Positions 1 to 6,482 are shown, numbered from the stretch's first letter. The stretch: 9,238 bases of DNA from Roseburia sp. (GCA_017621905.1 JAGASC010000326.1:1-9238), one strand, 5' to 3'. Program-made: numbers and translations. Notes: generated by a model from the letters alone, not told the origin.

Positions 1-542
1 ATTGGATACAGCGTTTCATATCCCACCTCGTAGCTGACAGATGCACAAATATTGTACTTATCTTTTCTGGTATTGATCTTGGCAATCAGCTCGTCCGGCG
101 GATAATGGCCATAGATTACCAGCATCTGCCTGGGAGGATACAGCCATGCGTATAGTTTCCGCACCACATAGACCCAGGGCAGGATAAAAATCAATTCCAC
201 CGCCACCGCCCCGAACATCGGTTTAGGACTCACGTAGTCACGGCAGACCAGACATAGTTCCAGATATCCTACGATACCGCTTAAAATAATTGCCAGAACG
301 TGGGACAGTGCAATGTCTGTCGTGCGCATATAGCCGATGTTGTAGCCGCCAAATACTTTCGTGAAGAAATAAATAATCAGCATATATAACCCGATTACCG
401 CCCAGTTTCCTCTTCGCCAGAAACCAAATTCTTCCACATACACTGTGTACCAGATATACGCAAATGTACATCCCTCCACAAGCAGCGCAAGCAGATTGGC
501 CCCGTAGTTAAGCAAATGTTTATATTGTTCTTTTTCGTTCAT
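1..542 (-). CDS. Priming sugar transferase (polyprenyl-phosphate glycosylphosphotransferase), N-terminal part
   Basis: The 180 visible codons are the N-terminal half of a membrane sugar transferase; the rest lies beyond the left edge. It starts MNEKEQYKHLLNYG and shows four hydrophobic segments at about residues 15-35, 47-64, 78-99 and 110-128. A cytoplasmic stretch follows, beginning RQMLVIYGHYPPDEL near residue 138, which looks like the Rossmann-type domain found between the membrane bundle and the catalytic domain in WcaJ/WbaP-type enzymes. Known members transfer a sugar phosphate from a nucleotide sugar to undecaprenyl phosphate, the first step of exopolysaccharide or capsule unit assembly. 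The catalytic domain is outside the window, so the substrate cannot be judged. The ATG at 540-542 is preceded by GAGG about 11 bases upstream. The gene has its own promoter and is separated from the upstream GT-C gene by a terminator. The family call rests on the topology and domain order, not on catalytic motifs. Confidence 0.75.
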   Translation of the reverse strand, partial: MNEKEQYKHLLNYGANLLALLVEGCTFAYIWYTVYVEEFGFWRRGNWAVIGLYMLIIYFFTKVFGGYNIGYMRTTDIALSHVLAIILSGIVGYLELCLVCRDYVSPKPMFGAVAVELIFILPWVYVVRKLYAWLYPPRQMLVIYGHYPPDELIAKINTRKDKYNICASVSYEVGYETLYP

Positions 543-587
543 CTATCTCAATTCCTCTTTGCCTTTCGATACAATGTATATTTTTAT

Positions 588-616
588 ATTGTAACATAAC
601 CCGGATTGAATCGCAA
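588..616 (-). promoter_or_regulatory. Sigma-A promoter of the priming sugar transferase
   Basis: On the minus strand TTGCGA (611-616) and TACAAT (588-593) are separated by exactly 17 bp, about 45 bp upstream of the ATG at 542. It lies between the terminator at 644-674 and the gene. A 6-bp inverted partner of the -10 box (TACAAT at 570-575 on the plus strand) lies just downstream and could belong to an operator. Confidence 0.7.
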
Positions 617-643
617 TGCTTTGGAAAATTTGAAATTTCTGTG

Positions 644-674
644 AAAAAAACATCCCCGGTCAACACCGGAGATG
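644..674 (-). terminator. Rho-independent terminator after the GT-C gene
   Basis: Read on the minus strand, CATC-U-CCGGU, loop GUUG, ACCGG-G-GAUG forms a 10-bp stem with one U-G wobble pair, followed directly by seven T residues (650-644). The same stem on the plus strand would hold a C-A mismatch and lacks a T tract, so it works in the minus direction. It starts about 7 bp after the stop codon at 682-684. Confidence 0.85.
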
Positions 675-681
675 CCATTTA

Positions 682-2103
682 TTATCCAATATAAGATACA
701 TAGATATTCGCCAAAATGAAAACAAGAATCATCAGCAACCGCAAATATACCATTCCATGATCAAATTTATTTTCTTCCTGTGCAAGGCGTTTTTTCTCCT
801 CCGTTTTTGGCATAAATTTCGGAAAATTAATCATCAGAAATGCAACCAGGCACACCGCAAAAATCCCATAAAATACAGGAAGATAAAGCCCTGTTTTTTC
901 TATCAATTCTCCCGCTGTTCCAACACCTCCGTTCGGCACAAGTCCGAGCCGCGCTAACACCAGATAACCAAAGGAATCCTCTGTAATATATACCCCAAAA
1001 CTGCCAATATAATAAAATGAAACCGTCACATTGATACAAAACTCCAAAATCAGATTTACCTTACGTTTTTCTACATTCTGCATATAAGCAATCATAAGGT
1101 ACGGCATCAGGAGTACAATCCAATACGGATGCGCAAATACCGTAATAAAAAAGTCCGCAAACACCGCAAGCGCAATTCAGTTTGCATAATAAAAATATTC
1201 CTCTTTTTTCTCCACAGTCGTCACATAGGCCCATATGCTGATTCCAACCAGAAGGGCAGTGAAAACAGGAATTCCACAGTTTCCTCCCGGAATATAGGTT
1301 GAAAACAAACGCTGGCTCATGATTTCCGTCAAGAAATCTGAAGACTCATGGTAGTCACTGCGCCACCCATATGGTGCAAGGGACAGAACAACAAAAACAA
1401 GTCCTGCCAGAAGATTCCCCACTGCAGCAAGGATTCTTTTTTCCTTTAAAAATACAAGCGGAATAAATACAAACAATGCAAAAATTTTCAAGGATGCTGC
1501 GAACGCAAAAATCAGCACAAATTTCCAGGTAATTTTATCCGTCTTCATGTATTCACGAATTCCCCAGATCATCAGAAATGCCGTAATTATATCCACCTGC
1601 GCAGTGGCCAAAGTGGGCATCACCGTCATCAATGCAGATACAAAAAGGAACTGTGTCAGTCGGATATTCTTCCTGCAGAAATTAAAATCTTTTAATAATT
1701 TTCCCAGCATCCATGCAGAAAGCACCAGAAAAAATACGATTTCCATCTTGCACCACAGCATGCACTTTACAGAAAAAACATTAATTTCAAACAATTTGTT
1801 CAAAATCCATATCGGAAGGTTCCATATTCCAATGACCAAATAAACAGGCCAATAATATACCGCACCCACCCCGTTATAATTATTTTCCAGTGTATTCGCG
1901 TAAAAATTTCCCAAGTCCAAACTGAAGGCGCTATCCAGAAATGTAAGGCTATGCTTATATATGATAGCCAAATCCTCATAAAACAGCGTAAAATACATAA
2001 AAATAGCCATAATAAAAAACAACACCCAATCCAATGGGCCAATCGGGGCATCATTTCGCTTATTGATCCAGCCGGCTGCCGCAGCTTTGCACTTTTTCAT
2101 CAT
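682..2103 (-). pseudogene. GT-C type membrane glycosyltransferase interrupted by an in-frame TGA
   Basis: This is one continuous reading frame of 473 codons, split by a TGA at 1177-1179 after 308 codons. The frame stays open for another 164 codons to the TAA at 682-684, and both parts read as one polytopic membrane protein. The upstream half has a short cytoplasmic N-terminus, many hydrophobic helices and an acidic first loop (LDSAFSLDLGNFY), the usual place of the catalytic Asp in GT-C enzymes. The downstream half continues IALAVFADFFITVFAHPYW and has several more helices. GT-C enzymes use polyprenyl-phosphate sugars on the outer face of the membrane, which fits the GtrB-like genes nearby. 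The start is ATG at 2103 or 2100 (two consecutive ATGs), 5 or 8 bases after GAGAGG; a TTG at 2130 is possible but less well supported. No ribosome binding site precedes the GTG at 1162-1164, so separate translation of the second half looks unlikely. Sequencing error or readthrough are the alternatives. The acceptor and the sugar are unknown. Confidence 0.75.
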
Positions 2104-2168
2104 AAGTACCTCTCGTCTGAGGTCAGACAATATTTTCTATACCTCATTTTCCTCTTCTTTTTTCGTAT

Positions 2169-2197
2169 ATTATAGTCATTTTAGTGACTATAGTCAA
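2169..2197 (-). promoter_or_regulatory. Consensus sigma-A promoter of the GT-C gene
   Basis: On the minus strand TTGACT (2192-2197) and TATAAT (2169-2174) are 17 bp apart, one base off consensus in total. The predicted start near 2162 gives a leader of about 60 nt before the ATG at 2103. The spacer is filled by the inverted repeats described at 2172-2196, so the promoter is probably repressible. Confidence 0.85.
2172..2196. promoter_or_regulatory. Candidate operator: three TGACTAT half-sites inside the GT-C promoter
   Basis: Three copies of the 7-mer ATAGTCA or its complement lie at 2172-2178, 2185-2191 (inverted) and 2190-2196. The first two form a perfect inverted repeat with a 6-bp gap; the last two form the perfect 12-bp palindrome TGACTATAGTCA. 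They cover the spacer and touch both promoter hexamers. A repressor bound here would block RNA polymerase. The divergent HTH protein at 2305-2523 is the obvious candidate, but that link is inference. Confidence 0.55.
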
Positions 2198-2234
2198 GTA
2201 CAAGACTACACGGTATCCTAAATTCAAAATGATA

Positions 2235-2263
2235 CGTAACTGTTCAGTACCTTCACAGTTACG
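2235..2263. promoter_or_regulatory. Candidate operator: 9-bp inverted repeat upstream of the HTH gene
   Basis: CGTAACTGT (2235-2243) and ACAGTTACG (2255-2263) are a perfect inverted repeat with an 11-bp gap. The arm centres are 20 bp apart, close to two helical turns, as expected for a dimer or a pair of dimers on one DNA face. The element lies upstream of both predicted transcription starts, so a DNA site is more likely than an RNA hairpin. It brackets the likely -35 region of the HTH gene, which suggests autoregulation. Confidence 0.5.
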
Positions 2264-2273
2264 ATAATACAAT
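2243..2273 (+). promoter_or_regulatory. Weak candidate promoter of the HTH gene
   Basis: TACAAT at 2268-2273 is a good -10 hexamer about 30 bp before the ATG at 2305. The best -35 match is TTCAGT at 2243-2248, with a poor 19-bp spacer; the overlapping TAATAC at 2265-2270 would give 16 bp. The weak match and the inverted repeat over it fit a promoter kept low by its own product. Confidence 0.3.
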
Positions 2274-2304
2274 ATGTGTTCCTCTAACCCAGAAAGGTAT
2301 CTAT

Positions 2305-2523
2305 ATGATTGATTTCGGGCCATTTTGGCAAACATTACAGACTTCTGATGAAACCACATATACTTTGATCAACAGGCACCATATTTCCAGTGCTACAATC
2401 GACAAATTACGTAAGAACAAACCCATAACCACAACCACAATCAATGATCTGTGTCGTATCTTAAAATGTAATATCCAGGATATTGCCACATATATTCCTT
2501 CTGAAGATGACCAGATATTGTAG
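2305..2523 (+). CDS. Small XRE/Cro-type helix-turn-helix regulator
   Basis: This encodes a 72-residue protein that is essentially one Cro/CI-type DNA-binding domain: a first helix (FGPFWQTLQ), then YTLINRHHISSATIDKLRKNKPITTTTINDLCRILKCNIQDIATYIP. The pattern SSATIDKLRKN (recognition helix) and TINDLCRILKCNIQDI (following helices) is typical of small single-domain XRE regulators of Firmicutes. No ligand or oligomerisation domain is present. The ATG at 2305 follows AGAAAGG at a spacing of about 7 bases. The gene is transcribed away from the GT-C gene, with two sets of inverted repeats between them, and is followed by a bidirectional terminator. Inference: it controls itself and/or the GT-C gene. 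An unrelated housekeeping target cannot be excluded. Confidence 0.75.
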   Translation: MIDFGPFWQTLQTSDETTYTLINRHHISSATIDKLRKNKPITTTTINDLCRILKCNIQDIATYIPSEDDQIL

Positions 2524-2530
2524 AAACCGT

Positions 2531-2556
2531 TGCGCAAAAGACTCTTTGGCTGCGCA
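2531..2556 (+). other. Hairpin downstream of the HTH gene
   Basis: TGCGCA occurs at 2531-2536 and again at 2551-2556 and flanks an inner AAAG-ACT-CTTT, so a short stem with a GGC bulge can form 8 bases after the stop codon. A T-rich stretch begins about 20 bases further on, too far for a normal terminator. It may be a 3' stability element. Confidence 0.25.
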
Positions 2557-2605
2557 TCATTACCCGAAAGATTTTTATTCAATAGGTCACACTTTCCCAT
2601 GAAAT

Positions 2606-2650
2606 AAAAAAGCTCCGGCAGAATTCGATTCTTTTCCAGAGCTTTTATTT
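2606..2650. terminator. Bidirectional terminator between the HTH gene and the GT2 gene
   Basis: AAAAGCTC (2608-2615) pairs with GAGCTTTT (2639-2646). Inside it, GG/CC and AGAAT-TCG-ATTCT extend the stem. T-rich tracts follow in both directions: TTTTATTT on the plus strand, and TTTTTTATTT on the minus strand after GGAGC. It therefore ends the HTH transcript and the converging GT2 transcript. Confidence 0.8.
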
Positions 2651-2693
2651 ACTTGCTATTCTCTTTTTTTATTCCCGGTTAATTCTCAATCTG

Positions 2694-2732
2694 TGCAGAC
2701 CTTTTCTGCATCGCTAGTAAACTCGCGATGCA
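2694..2732 (-). other. Two overlapping, mutually exclusive hairpins in the GT2 3' region
   Basis: TGCATCGC (2707-2714) pairs with GCGATGCA (2725-2732) over a 10-nt loop. TGCAGA (2694-2699) pairs with TCTGCA (2705-2710) over a 5-nt loop. They share 2707-2710, so only one can form at a time in a transcript. Neither has a T tract. They sit 30 nt past the GT2 stop and before the true terminator. Confidence 0.4.
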
Positions 2733-2762
2733 AGTGCATAGTCCTGTTCTGAACACTTACTT

Positions 2763-3734
2763 TTATTCTTTATCAGTTTCTTCTTCCGTCCGCTCACTGA
2801 TGATATATCTCGGTCTTTGTTTCACTTCCATGTATATTTTCCCGATATACTCGCCCAACACACCAAGGCAAATGAGTTGTACTCCACCAATAAAGCAAAT
2901 AATGCTGGTCATACTCGCCCATCCTGCCACGGATCGGCCAAGCAATGCTACTATAACAGACCAGGCAACCCCGATAAAACTTAAAAATGCAATCCCGCAC
3001 CCCAGCGCGGTAATCATATGAAGTGGCTTTACCGAAAGACTCGTAATTCCGTCAAAAGCCAGTGACAGCATTTTCGTCAACGGATAATGACTTTCCCCGG
3101 CAATGCGCTCATGGCGCTCGTAATACACAGATGTGCTTTTAAAGCCCACCAATGGAAACATTCCGCGCAGAAACAGATTGACCTCTTTGTAGTTGGCAAA
3201 TTCCTGCAGCACGCGGCCAGAGACCAGACGGTAATCGGCATGATTGTAAACGACCTCTGCTCCCATCCAGTTCAAGACCTTGTAAAACCCCTGGGCAGTC
3301 GCCCGTTTAAATACCGTGTCCGTATCTCTCTTACTTCGTACACCGTACACAATTTCACATCCATCCAGATAAGCATCCACCATGGCATCCATAGCATTGA
3401 TATCATCCTGCCCATCACAGTCGATGGATATTGTGATATCGCACTTATCCTTCGCTTCCATCAGACCTGCCAGCACAGCATTCTGATGGCCGCGGTTCCG
3501 GCTCTGGGAAATTCCCATATAGTGCCTGTCCTCTTTTGCCAGCTTGCAGATAATATCCCAGGTGCTATCCTTACTACCATCGTTTACAAACAAAATCCGA
3601 CTCTTATCATCTATTTTCCCTGCCGACACAAGACTGTTTATCTTGTCCAAAAACATGGTACAGGTGATTGGCAATACTTTTTCCTCATTATAGCAAGGGA
3701 TTACAATATATAGTACAGGTAACATAGATTTCAA
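2763..3734 (-). CDS. GT2 glycosyltransferase, GtrB/DPM1-like polyprenyl-phosphate sugar transferase
   Basis: The 323-residue protein has an N-terminal GT-A domain and a C-terminal membrane anchor. Visible motifs are PCYNEE (13-18), FVNDGSKDST (49-58), SQSRNRGHQNAVLAGL (76-91) and the acidic metal-binding motif DCDGQDD (105-111). Two hydrophobic segments at about 236-260 and 270-292 precede a basic tail (KQRPRYIISERTEE). Related enzymes transfer glucose or another hexose from a nucleotide sugar to undecaprenyl phosphate on the cytoplasmic face; the lipid-linked sugar then feeds a GT-C enzyme outside. DCDGQDD departs from the usual DADLQDPP found in the paralogue at 8067-9014 but keeps the DxD pair. 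The likely start is the TTG at 3734, because AGGAG lies 6 bases upstream of it; the ATG at 3725 would be 15 bases from the site. It has its own promoter and ends at the bidirectional terminator. The sugar cannot be told from sequence. Confidence 0.85.
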   Translation of the reverse strand: MKSMLPVLYIVIPCYNEEKVLPITCTMFLDKINSLVSAGKIDDKSRILFVNDGSKDSTWDIICKLAKEDRHYMGISQSRNRGHQNAVLAGLMEAKDKCDITISIDCDGQDDINAMDAMVDAYLDGCEIVYGVRSKRDTDTVFKRATAQGFYKVLNWMGAEVVYNHADYRLVSGRVLQEFANYKEVNLFLRGMFPLVGFKSTSVYYERHERIAGESHYPLTKMLSLAFDGITSLSVKPLHMITALGCGIAFLSFIGVAWSVIVALLGRSVAGWASMTSIICFIGGVQLICLGVLGEYIGKIYMEVKQRPRYIISERTEEETDKE

Positions 3735-3847
3735 TGTCTTCTCCTTCTCAGGTTCATTTTTTCCAAATTACTTCCTACATGTTGGCTCCACCCCGGCAGC
3801 GGAGTGCTTAGCGCCAGCGTAAAAGTAACAATACAATATCTGTCGCC

Positions 3848-3876
3848 ATTATACTTGGTTTCAATTGTTATGTCAA
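3848..3876 (-). promoter_or_regulatory. Perfect-consensus sigma-A promoter of the GT2 gene
   Basis: On the minus strand TTGACA (3871-3876) and TATAAT (3848-3853) are separated by exactly 17 bp, matching consensus at all 12 positions. The -35 box is formed by the last two sense codons (TTG ACA) of the upstream glycosyltransferase. The start near 3841 leaves a leader of roughly 105 nt before the TTG start; no terminator-type hairpin was seen in it. Confidence 0.85.
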
Positions 3877-5064
3877 TTTTTGAAGCGCTTCCCGCAGCCC
3901 CTCTGTGTAATCTGTCAGTTCATAATGAACATCCGCATATTCCATTGCATCTCGACTCTGTGCCTGCAATTTCTCCTGTATGACGTCGTCTGATACCAGT
4001 TTCTGCAGCAGTTCCTCCACCGCTTCCAGGTGATAATCTTCAAAATATCTGCAATATTCTCCCAGACCGTCTAGACCGATTCCCTTTGACACCACAGGCA
4101 AAAGTCCATGACGCATACCCGTAAGCACAGCTGTGGATGGTGCCTCCGAGCAGGACGGAAGCAACAGATAATAGCATTTCCCTGCAATTTCGTTGAACTG
4201 CTCCGATAATGTATCCACAAAACCCACCGCGTGTACATTAGGCGGCAGCTGATATCCCGCTTCTTTTGCTTTCTCTGCGCCTCTCCCGCCGCACAGGTAA
4301 AGATTCCAGTCCGGATGTTTTGCAAAAATTTCAAGCAATATATCGTTTCCTTTATGAATAAATCCGTCTACGCCATACACCAGGAAATTTTTCTTTTCCT
4401 TCCGCGAAAAATCCAGGGTAAATGTAGGATTTTTCAATGCTGACGGCCAGATACGGACTACTTTTTTGTCTGCCGGGAAATATTTCTCATCTCCCAGACA
4501 TATGACCGCATCCGCTTTTTTTTCATCGTCCTTCTGATAATATACGCCGGTACGTTCTAAGTGAAAATCCCGGCCGGTACGCTCTTTGAAATAATGAATC
4601 CGCTCCATCTCCCGCTGATAAGAGATGTGATATGGGTTTTCCGTCATATAAAGAATCGCAAAGGCTTTCGGATTTTTCTCCTTTGCATATTTAAAATTCT
4701 CGCCGAAGCCAAGAATATAATCATAGTAATCTGCCGGAATCTGCTCCTTCGCATAGCTGTCATTGCACCCACACACATCGATACACCAGTCGTTTTCGAT
4801 ACACACTTTTATCATCTGCATCATCTCCTGCCGGTTGGTGTGTCCGAAATTCTGCCGCAGTTCCCGCACTGTGCGCTGATAGTCCAGATAGCTGATCAGT
4901 ATTTTTTTCTGGTCTTTGGAACAGTCCTTGTTAATATCCGAAATGAACTGTTCTTCGCCTATCTTTTCAAGATGAAGTTTTCTCAGCAGACTTTTCATCT
5001 GCGCTTTTATATTCATGCTGCAACTTGTCCCTTTCTTTTCTTTAAATCCGTCCTCCGACTTCAT
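3868..5064 (-). CDS. GT-B fold glycosyltransferase (GT4-like), atypical
   Basis: The product has up to 398 residues and no signal peptide or membrane helix. The C-terminal half resembles the nucleotide-sugar-binding domain of GT4 enzymes: KNFLVYGVDGFIHKGNDILLEIF (position of the usual G-K loop), NLYLCGGRG, HAVGFVDTLSEQFNEI and PSCSEAPSTAVLTGMRHGLLPVVSK. The usual E-x7-E sugar-binding pair is not intact: the first Glu is present (SEAPS) but the second is Thr (VLTGM). The N-terminal half is unlike common GT4 acceptor domains and contains ILGFGENFKYA and YMTENPYHISYQRE. A role in building the surface glycan repeat unit is inferred from context. The ATG at 5064 directly follows the stop of a short open frame (TGA-ATG) but has only a weak ribosome binding site. 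The internal ATG at 5016 (MNIKAQMKSLL) follows AAAGGGA by 11 bases and may be the true start. No promoter is seen upstream, so it probably shares the transcript of the 5181-6302 gene. Confidence 0.75.
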   Translation of the reverse strand: MKSEDGFKEKKGTSCSMNIKAQMKSLLRKLHLEKIGEEQFISDINKDCSKDQKKILISYLDYQRTVRELRQNFGHTNRQEMMQMIKVCIENDWCIDVCGCNDSYAKEQIPADYYDYILGFGENFKYAKEKNPKAFAILYMTENPYHISYQREMERIHYFKERTGRDFHLERTGVYYQKDDEKKADAVICLGDEKYFPADKKVVRIWPSALKNPTFTLDFSRKEKKNFLVYGVDGFIHKGNDILLEIFAKHPDWNLYLCGGRGAEKAKEAGYQLPPNVHAVGFVDTLSEQFNEIAGKCYYLLLPSCSEAPSTAVLTGMRHGLLPVVSKGIGLDGLGEYCRYFEDYHLEAVEELLQKLVSDDVIQEKLQAQSRDAMEYADVHYELTDYTEGLREALQKLT

Positions 5065-5184
5065 TCATGCCGCTTCTATTATTTTGCGAAGCACATCTGT
5101 TCCGGGATGCAAAGTTTTTTCTCTCTCAGCAACCACTGCACCCAATGTCCAGCATTTTTTTCTGCTCTCCTGCACGGAACTCAC
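5065..5184 (-). pseudogene. 39-codon open frame between two glycosyltransferase genes, possible gene remnant
   Basis: A GTG at 5182-5184 overlaps the TGA of the upstream GT4 gene (GTGA), and the frame runs to a TGA at 5065-5067 that directly abuts the ATG of the next gene. The encoded peptide includes RKKCWTLGAVVAEREK and TLHPGTDVLRKIIEAA, with a coding-like composition (helical, charged C-terminus). It has no internal ATG and no well-placed ribosome binding site: AAAGGA is only 2 bases from the GTG. It could be the C-terminal remnant of a gene deleted between its neighbours, a very small coupled gene, or chance. I do not recognise the peptide. Confidence 0.3.
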
Positions 5185-6302
5185 ATTCCTTTCAAATTCC
5201 CGTACACCGCATCTAACGCCTCATAAAAACCCTCTGCTACCTGCGGAAATCCGAACTCTTTCGCCTTTTGGAAGCTTGCCTTCTGCATCCTCTTTAAGCG
5301 ATCCTCATCCGAAAATATATCGTCAATGGCCTTCGCCAATTCCTTTGTTTCATAGGGATCTACAATTCGTCCATGTACGCCATCCTCCATGATATCAAAG
5401 GCTCCGTCCGCATACTTTGATGCAATCACAGGAAGCGACGCGCACATGGCTTCCAGAATCACCAGGCCATAACAATCTTCCCGGGTAGGTATGACAAACA
5501 CGTCACTCTTCTCATAGCACTCCGCCAATGCTTCTCCCTCCAGAAAGCCTTTAAAAGTCACTCGCTCAGTCAGGCCCAACTCTGCAATCTGCGCCCGCAG
5601 CACAGCTTCCTCTGAACCCTCCCCGACAATGACCAGTTTAATCCCCGCATCCGTCCGTGCCAGTGCCGGCATCAGAAGATCCAGTCCCTTTCTTCCAATC
5701 AGACTGCCCACATACAGCAAGTTTTTTCCCGGACGATAATCCTCCGGTTTTTCCCGCAGATACTTTTTGATATCTACCGTCAAGAGACTCTTATGGCATA
5801 GTTCTCTTTTTGCACCAAAGCTGATCTGGTGCTCCATCGTGGCAGTACTGCTGCTGATAAATCCCACAGCTCGCTCTATCACATATTTGCGAAATCGCCG
5901 CTGTAATCCGCTGATGTTGTGCTCTGAGTTTGCGGTCCCGTCACTCCAGGATAAAAATGGTACATGATGACGTCTGCACCAGTGTACTGCCTGCAGGATT
6001 GTCACATTGTATTCCATGCAGATGACAATATCCGGTTTCAGTTCTTTTAACCTTTTTGCAATACCAACAGATAGTACGATTCGCTTGTCGTCATAACGTC
6101 GCTTTATCGTAATCACTTTGCATTCCAGGAAAGAGTGACTGCCCAGTTCTTCTTCACTGACATGCCACTGCCTTCCGATATCCTCGTTCTGTGAGGTATA
6201 GACAATATGAAATTTATAGCCAGATTCTTTTTTCTGAATATAGTCAAAAAATGCTACCCGGTAAGGTGCCGGTGCATTTGTGATGATTACAACATTTTTC
6301 AT
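5181..6302 (-). CDS. GT4 family glycosyltransferase (GT-B fold)
   Basis: From the ATG at 6302 the product has 373 residues, normal for GT4. The N-terminal domain opens MKNVVIITNAPAPYRVAFF, the first strand and loop that usually contact the acceptor. The C-terminal domain shows LLYVGSLIGRKGLDLLMPAL (G-x-KG motif), LVIVGEGSEE, VTFKGFLEGEALAECY, and SDVFVIPTREDCYGLVILEAM followed by ASLPVIAS; the EDCYGLVILE segment is the conserved acidic nucleotide-sugar-binding motif. It is soluble or membrane-peripheral, and by family and context adds a sugar to a lipid-linked polysaccharide unit in the cytoplasm; donor and acceptor are unknown. The frame stays open upstream to a TTG at 6350, but ATG 6302 matches the family start and has AAAGG about 11 bases upstream. 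A promoter at 6393-6421 precedes it. The downstream 3868-5064 gene is probably co-transcribed. Confidence 0.85.
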   Translation of the reverse strand: MKNVVIITNAPAPYRVAFFDYIQKKESGYKFHIVYTSQNEDIGRQWHVSEEELGSHSFLECKVITIKRRYDDKRIVLSVGIAKRLKELKPDIVICMEYNVTILQAVHWCRRHHVPFLSWSDGTANSEHNISGLQRRFRKYVIERAVGFISSSTATMEHQISFGAKRELCHKSLLTVDIKKYLREKPEDYRPGKNLLYVGSLIGRKGLDLLMPALARTDAGIKLVIVGEGSEEAVLRAQIAELGLTERVTFKGFLEGEALAECYEKSDVFVIPTREDCYGLVILEAMCASLPVIASKYADGAFDIMEDGVHGRIVDPYETKELAKAIDDIFSDEDRLKRMQKASFQKAKEFGFPQVAEGFYEALDAVYGNLKGM

Positions 6303-6367
6303 GAAGGTTTGCGCCTTTCTTTTCCCATAATTATTTCTGTGTCCGGTCAATCAGAGAAAGACGACAG

Positions 6368-6414
6368 ATGGCTGCATGGGTACATATTCTTTATTATAAC
6401 TTTCATGCAGCCAT
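6368..6414. repeat. 11-bp perfect inverted repeat around the GT4 promoter
   Basis: ATGGCTGCATG (6368-6378) and CATGCAGCCAT (6404-6414) flank a 25-bp AT-rich centre that contains the -10 box. One arm lies in the promoter spacer and the other at about +8 to +18 of the predicted transcript, 36 bp centre to centre. On the plus strand TTTTT follows the second arm, but no plus-strand gene lies upstream, so a terminator role is unlikely. A two-site operator fits better. Confidence 0.6.
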
Positions 6415-6421
6415 TTTTCAA
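6393..6421 (-). promoter_or_regulatory. Sigma-A promoter of the GT4 operon
   Basis: On the minus strand TTGAAA (6416-6421) and TATAAT (6393-6398) are separated by 17 bp. Transcription would start near 6386, giving a leader of about 84 nt before the ATG at 6302. It is embedded in the inverted repeat at 6368-6414. Confidence 0.75.
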
Positions 6422-6482
6422 CGTTAACACAAAAATCTATTAACCAATCTATTAACACCAAAATCTGATGCCATTTTTCAAC
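6410..6482. repeat. Short direct repeats upstream of the GT4 promoter
   Basis: GCCATTTTTCAAC occurs at 6410-6422 and 6470-6482, exactly 60 bp apart; the first copy supplies the -35 box of the GT4 promoter. Between them AATCTATTAAC is repeated at 6434-6444 and 6446-6456, and TTAACAC followed by AAAATCT recurs at 6424 and 6452. This looks like local duplication of promoter-proximal DNA. The segment from 6483 to 6568 shows no gene or site that I can support. Confidence 0.5.

Noticed and set aside
1177..1179. TGA read as selenocysteine or as tryptophan by code change
   Set aside because: No clear SECIS-type stem-loop directly follows, the family is not a selenoprotein family, and TGA ends at least two other genes here (5181-5183, 9156-9158).
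2144..2359. 71-codon minus-strand open frame across the divergent promoter region
   Set aside because: It covers the strong GT-C promoter, both inverted repeats and the start of the HTH gene, and lacks a ribosome binding site.
2745..2755. TGTTCTGAACA palindrome as a LexA-type SOS box
   Set aside because: The Gram-positive LexA site has GAAC-N4-GTTC order; here the order is reversed with a one-base centre, and it lies just after a stop codon, not in a promoter.
3087..3713. 208-codon plus-strand open frame
   Set aside because: It lies entirely antisense to the GT2 gene at 2763-3734, whose motifs are clear, and has no convincing start region.
4561..5226. 221-codon plus-strand open frame
   Set aside because: Antisense to the 3868-5064 glycosyltransferase and spanning the gap; the peptide looks like mirror coding and carries no recognisable domain.
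6368..6414. Invertible (phase-variable) promoter
   Set aside because: The segment between the arms is only 25 bp, much shorter than known invertible promoters, and no recombinase gene is in the window. Kept only as a possible operator.
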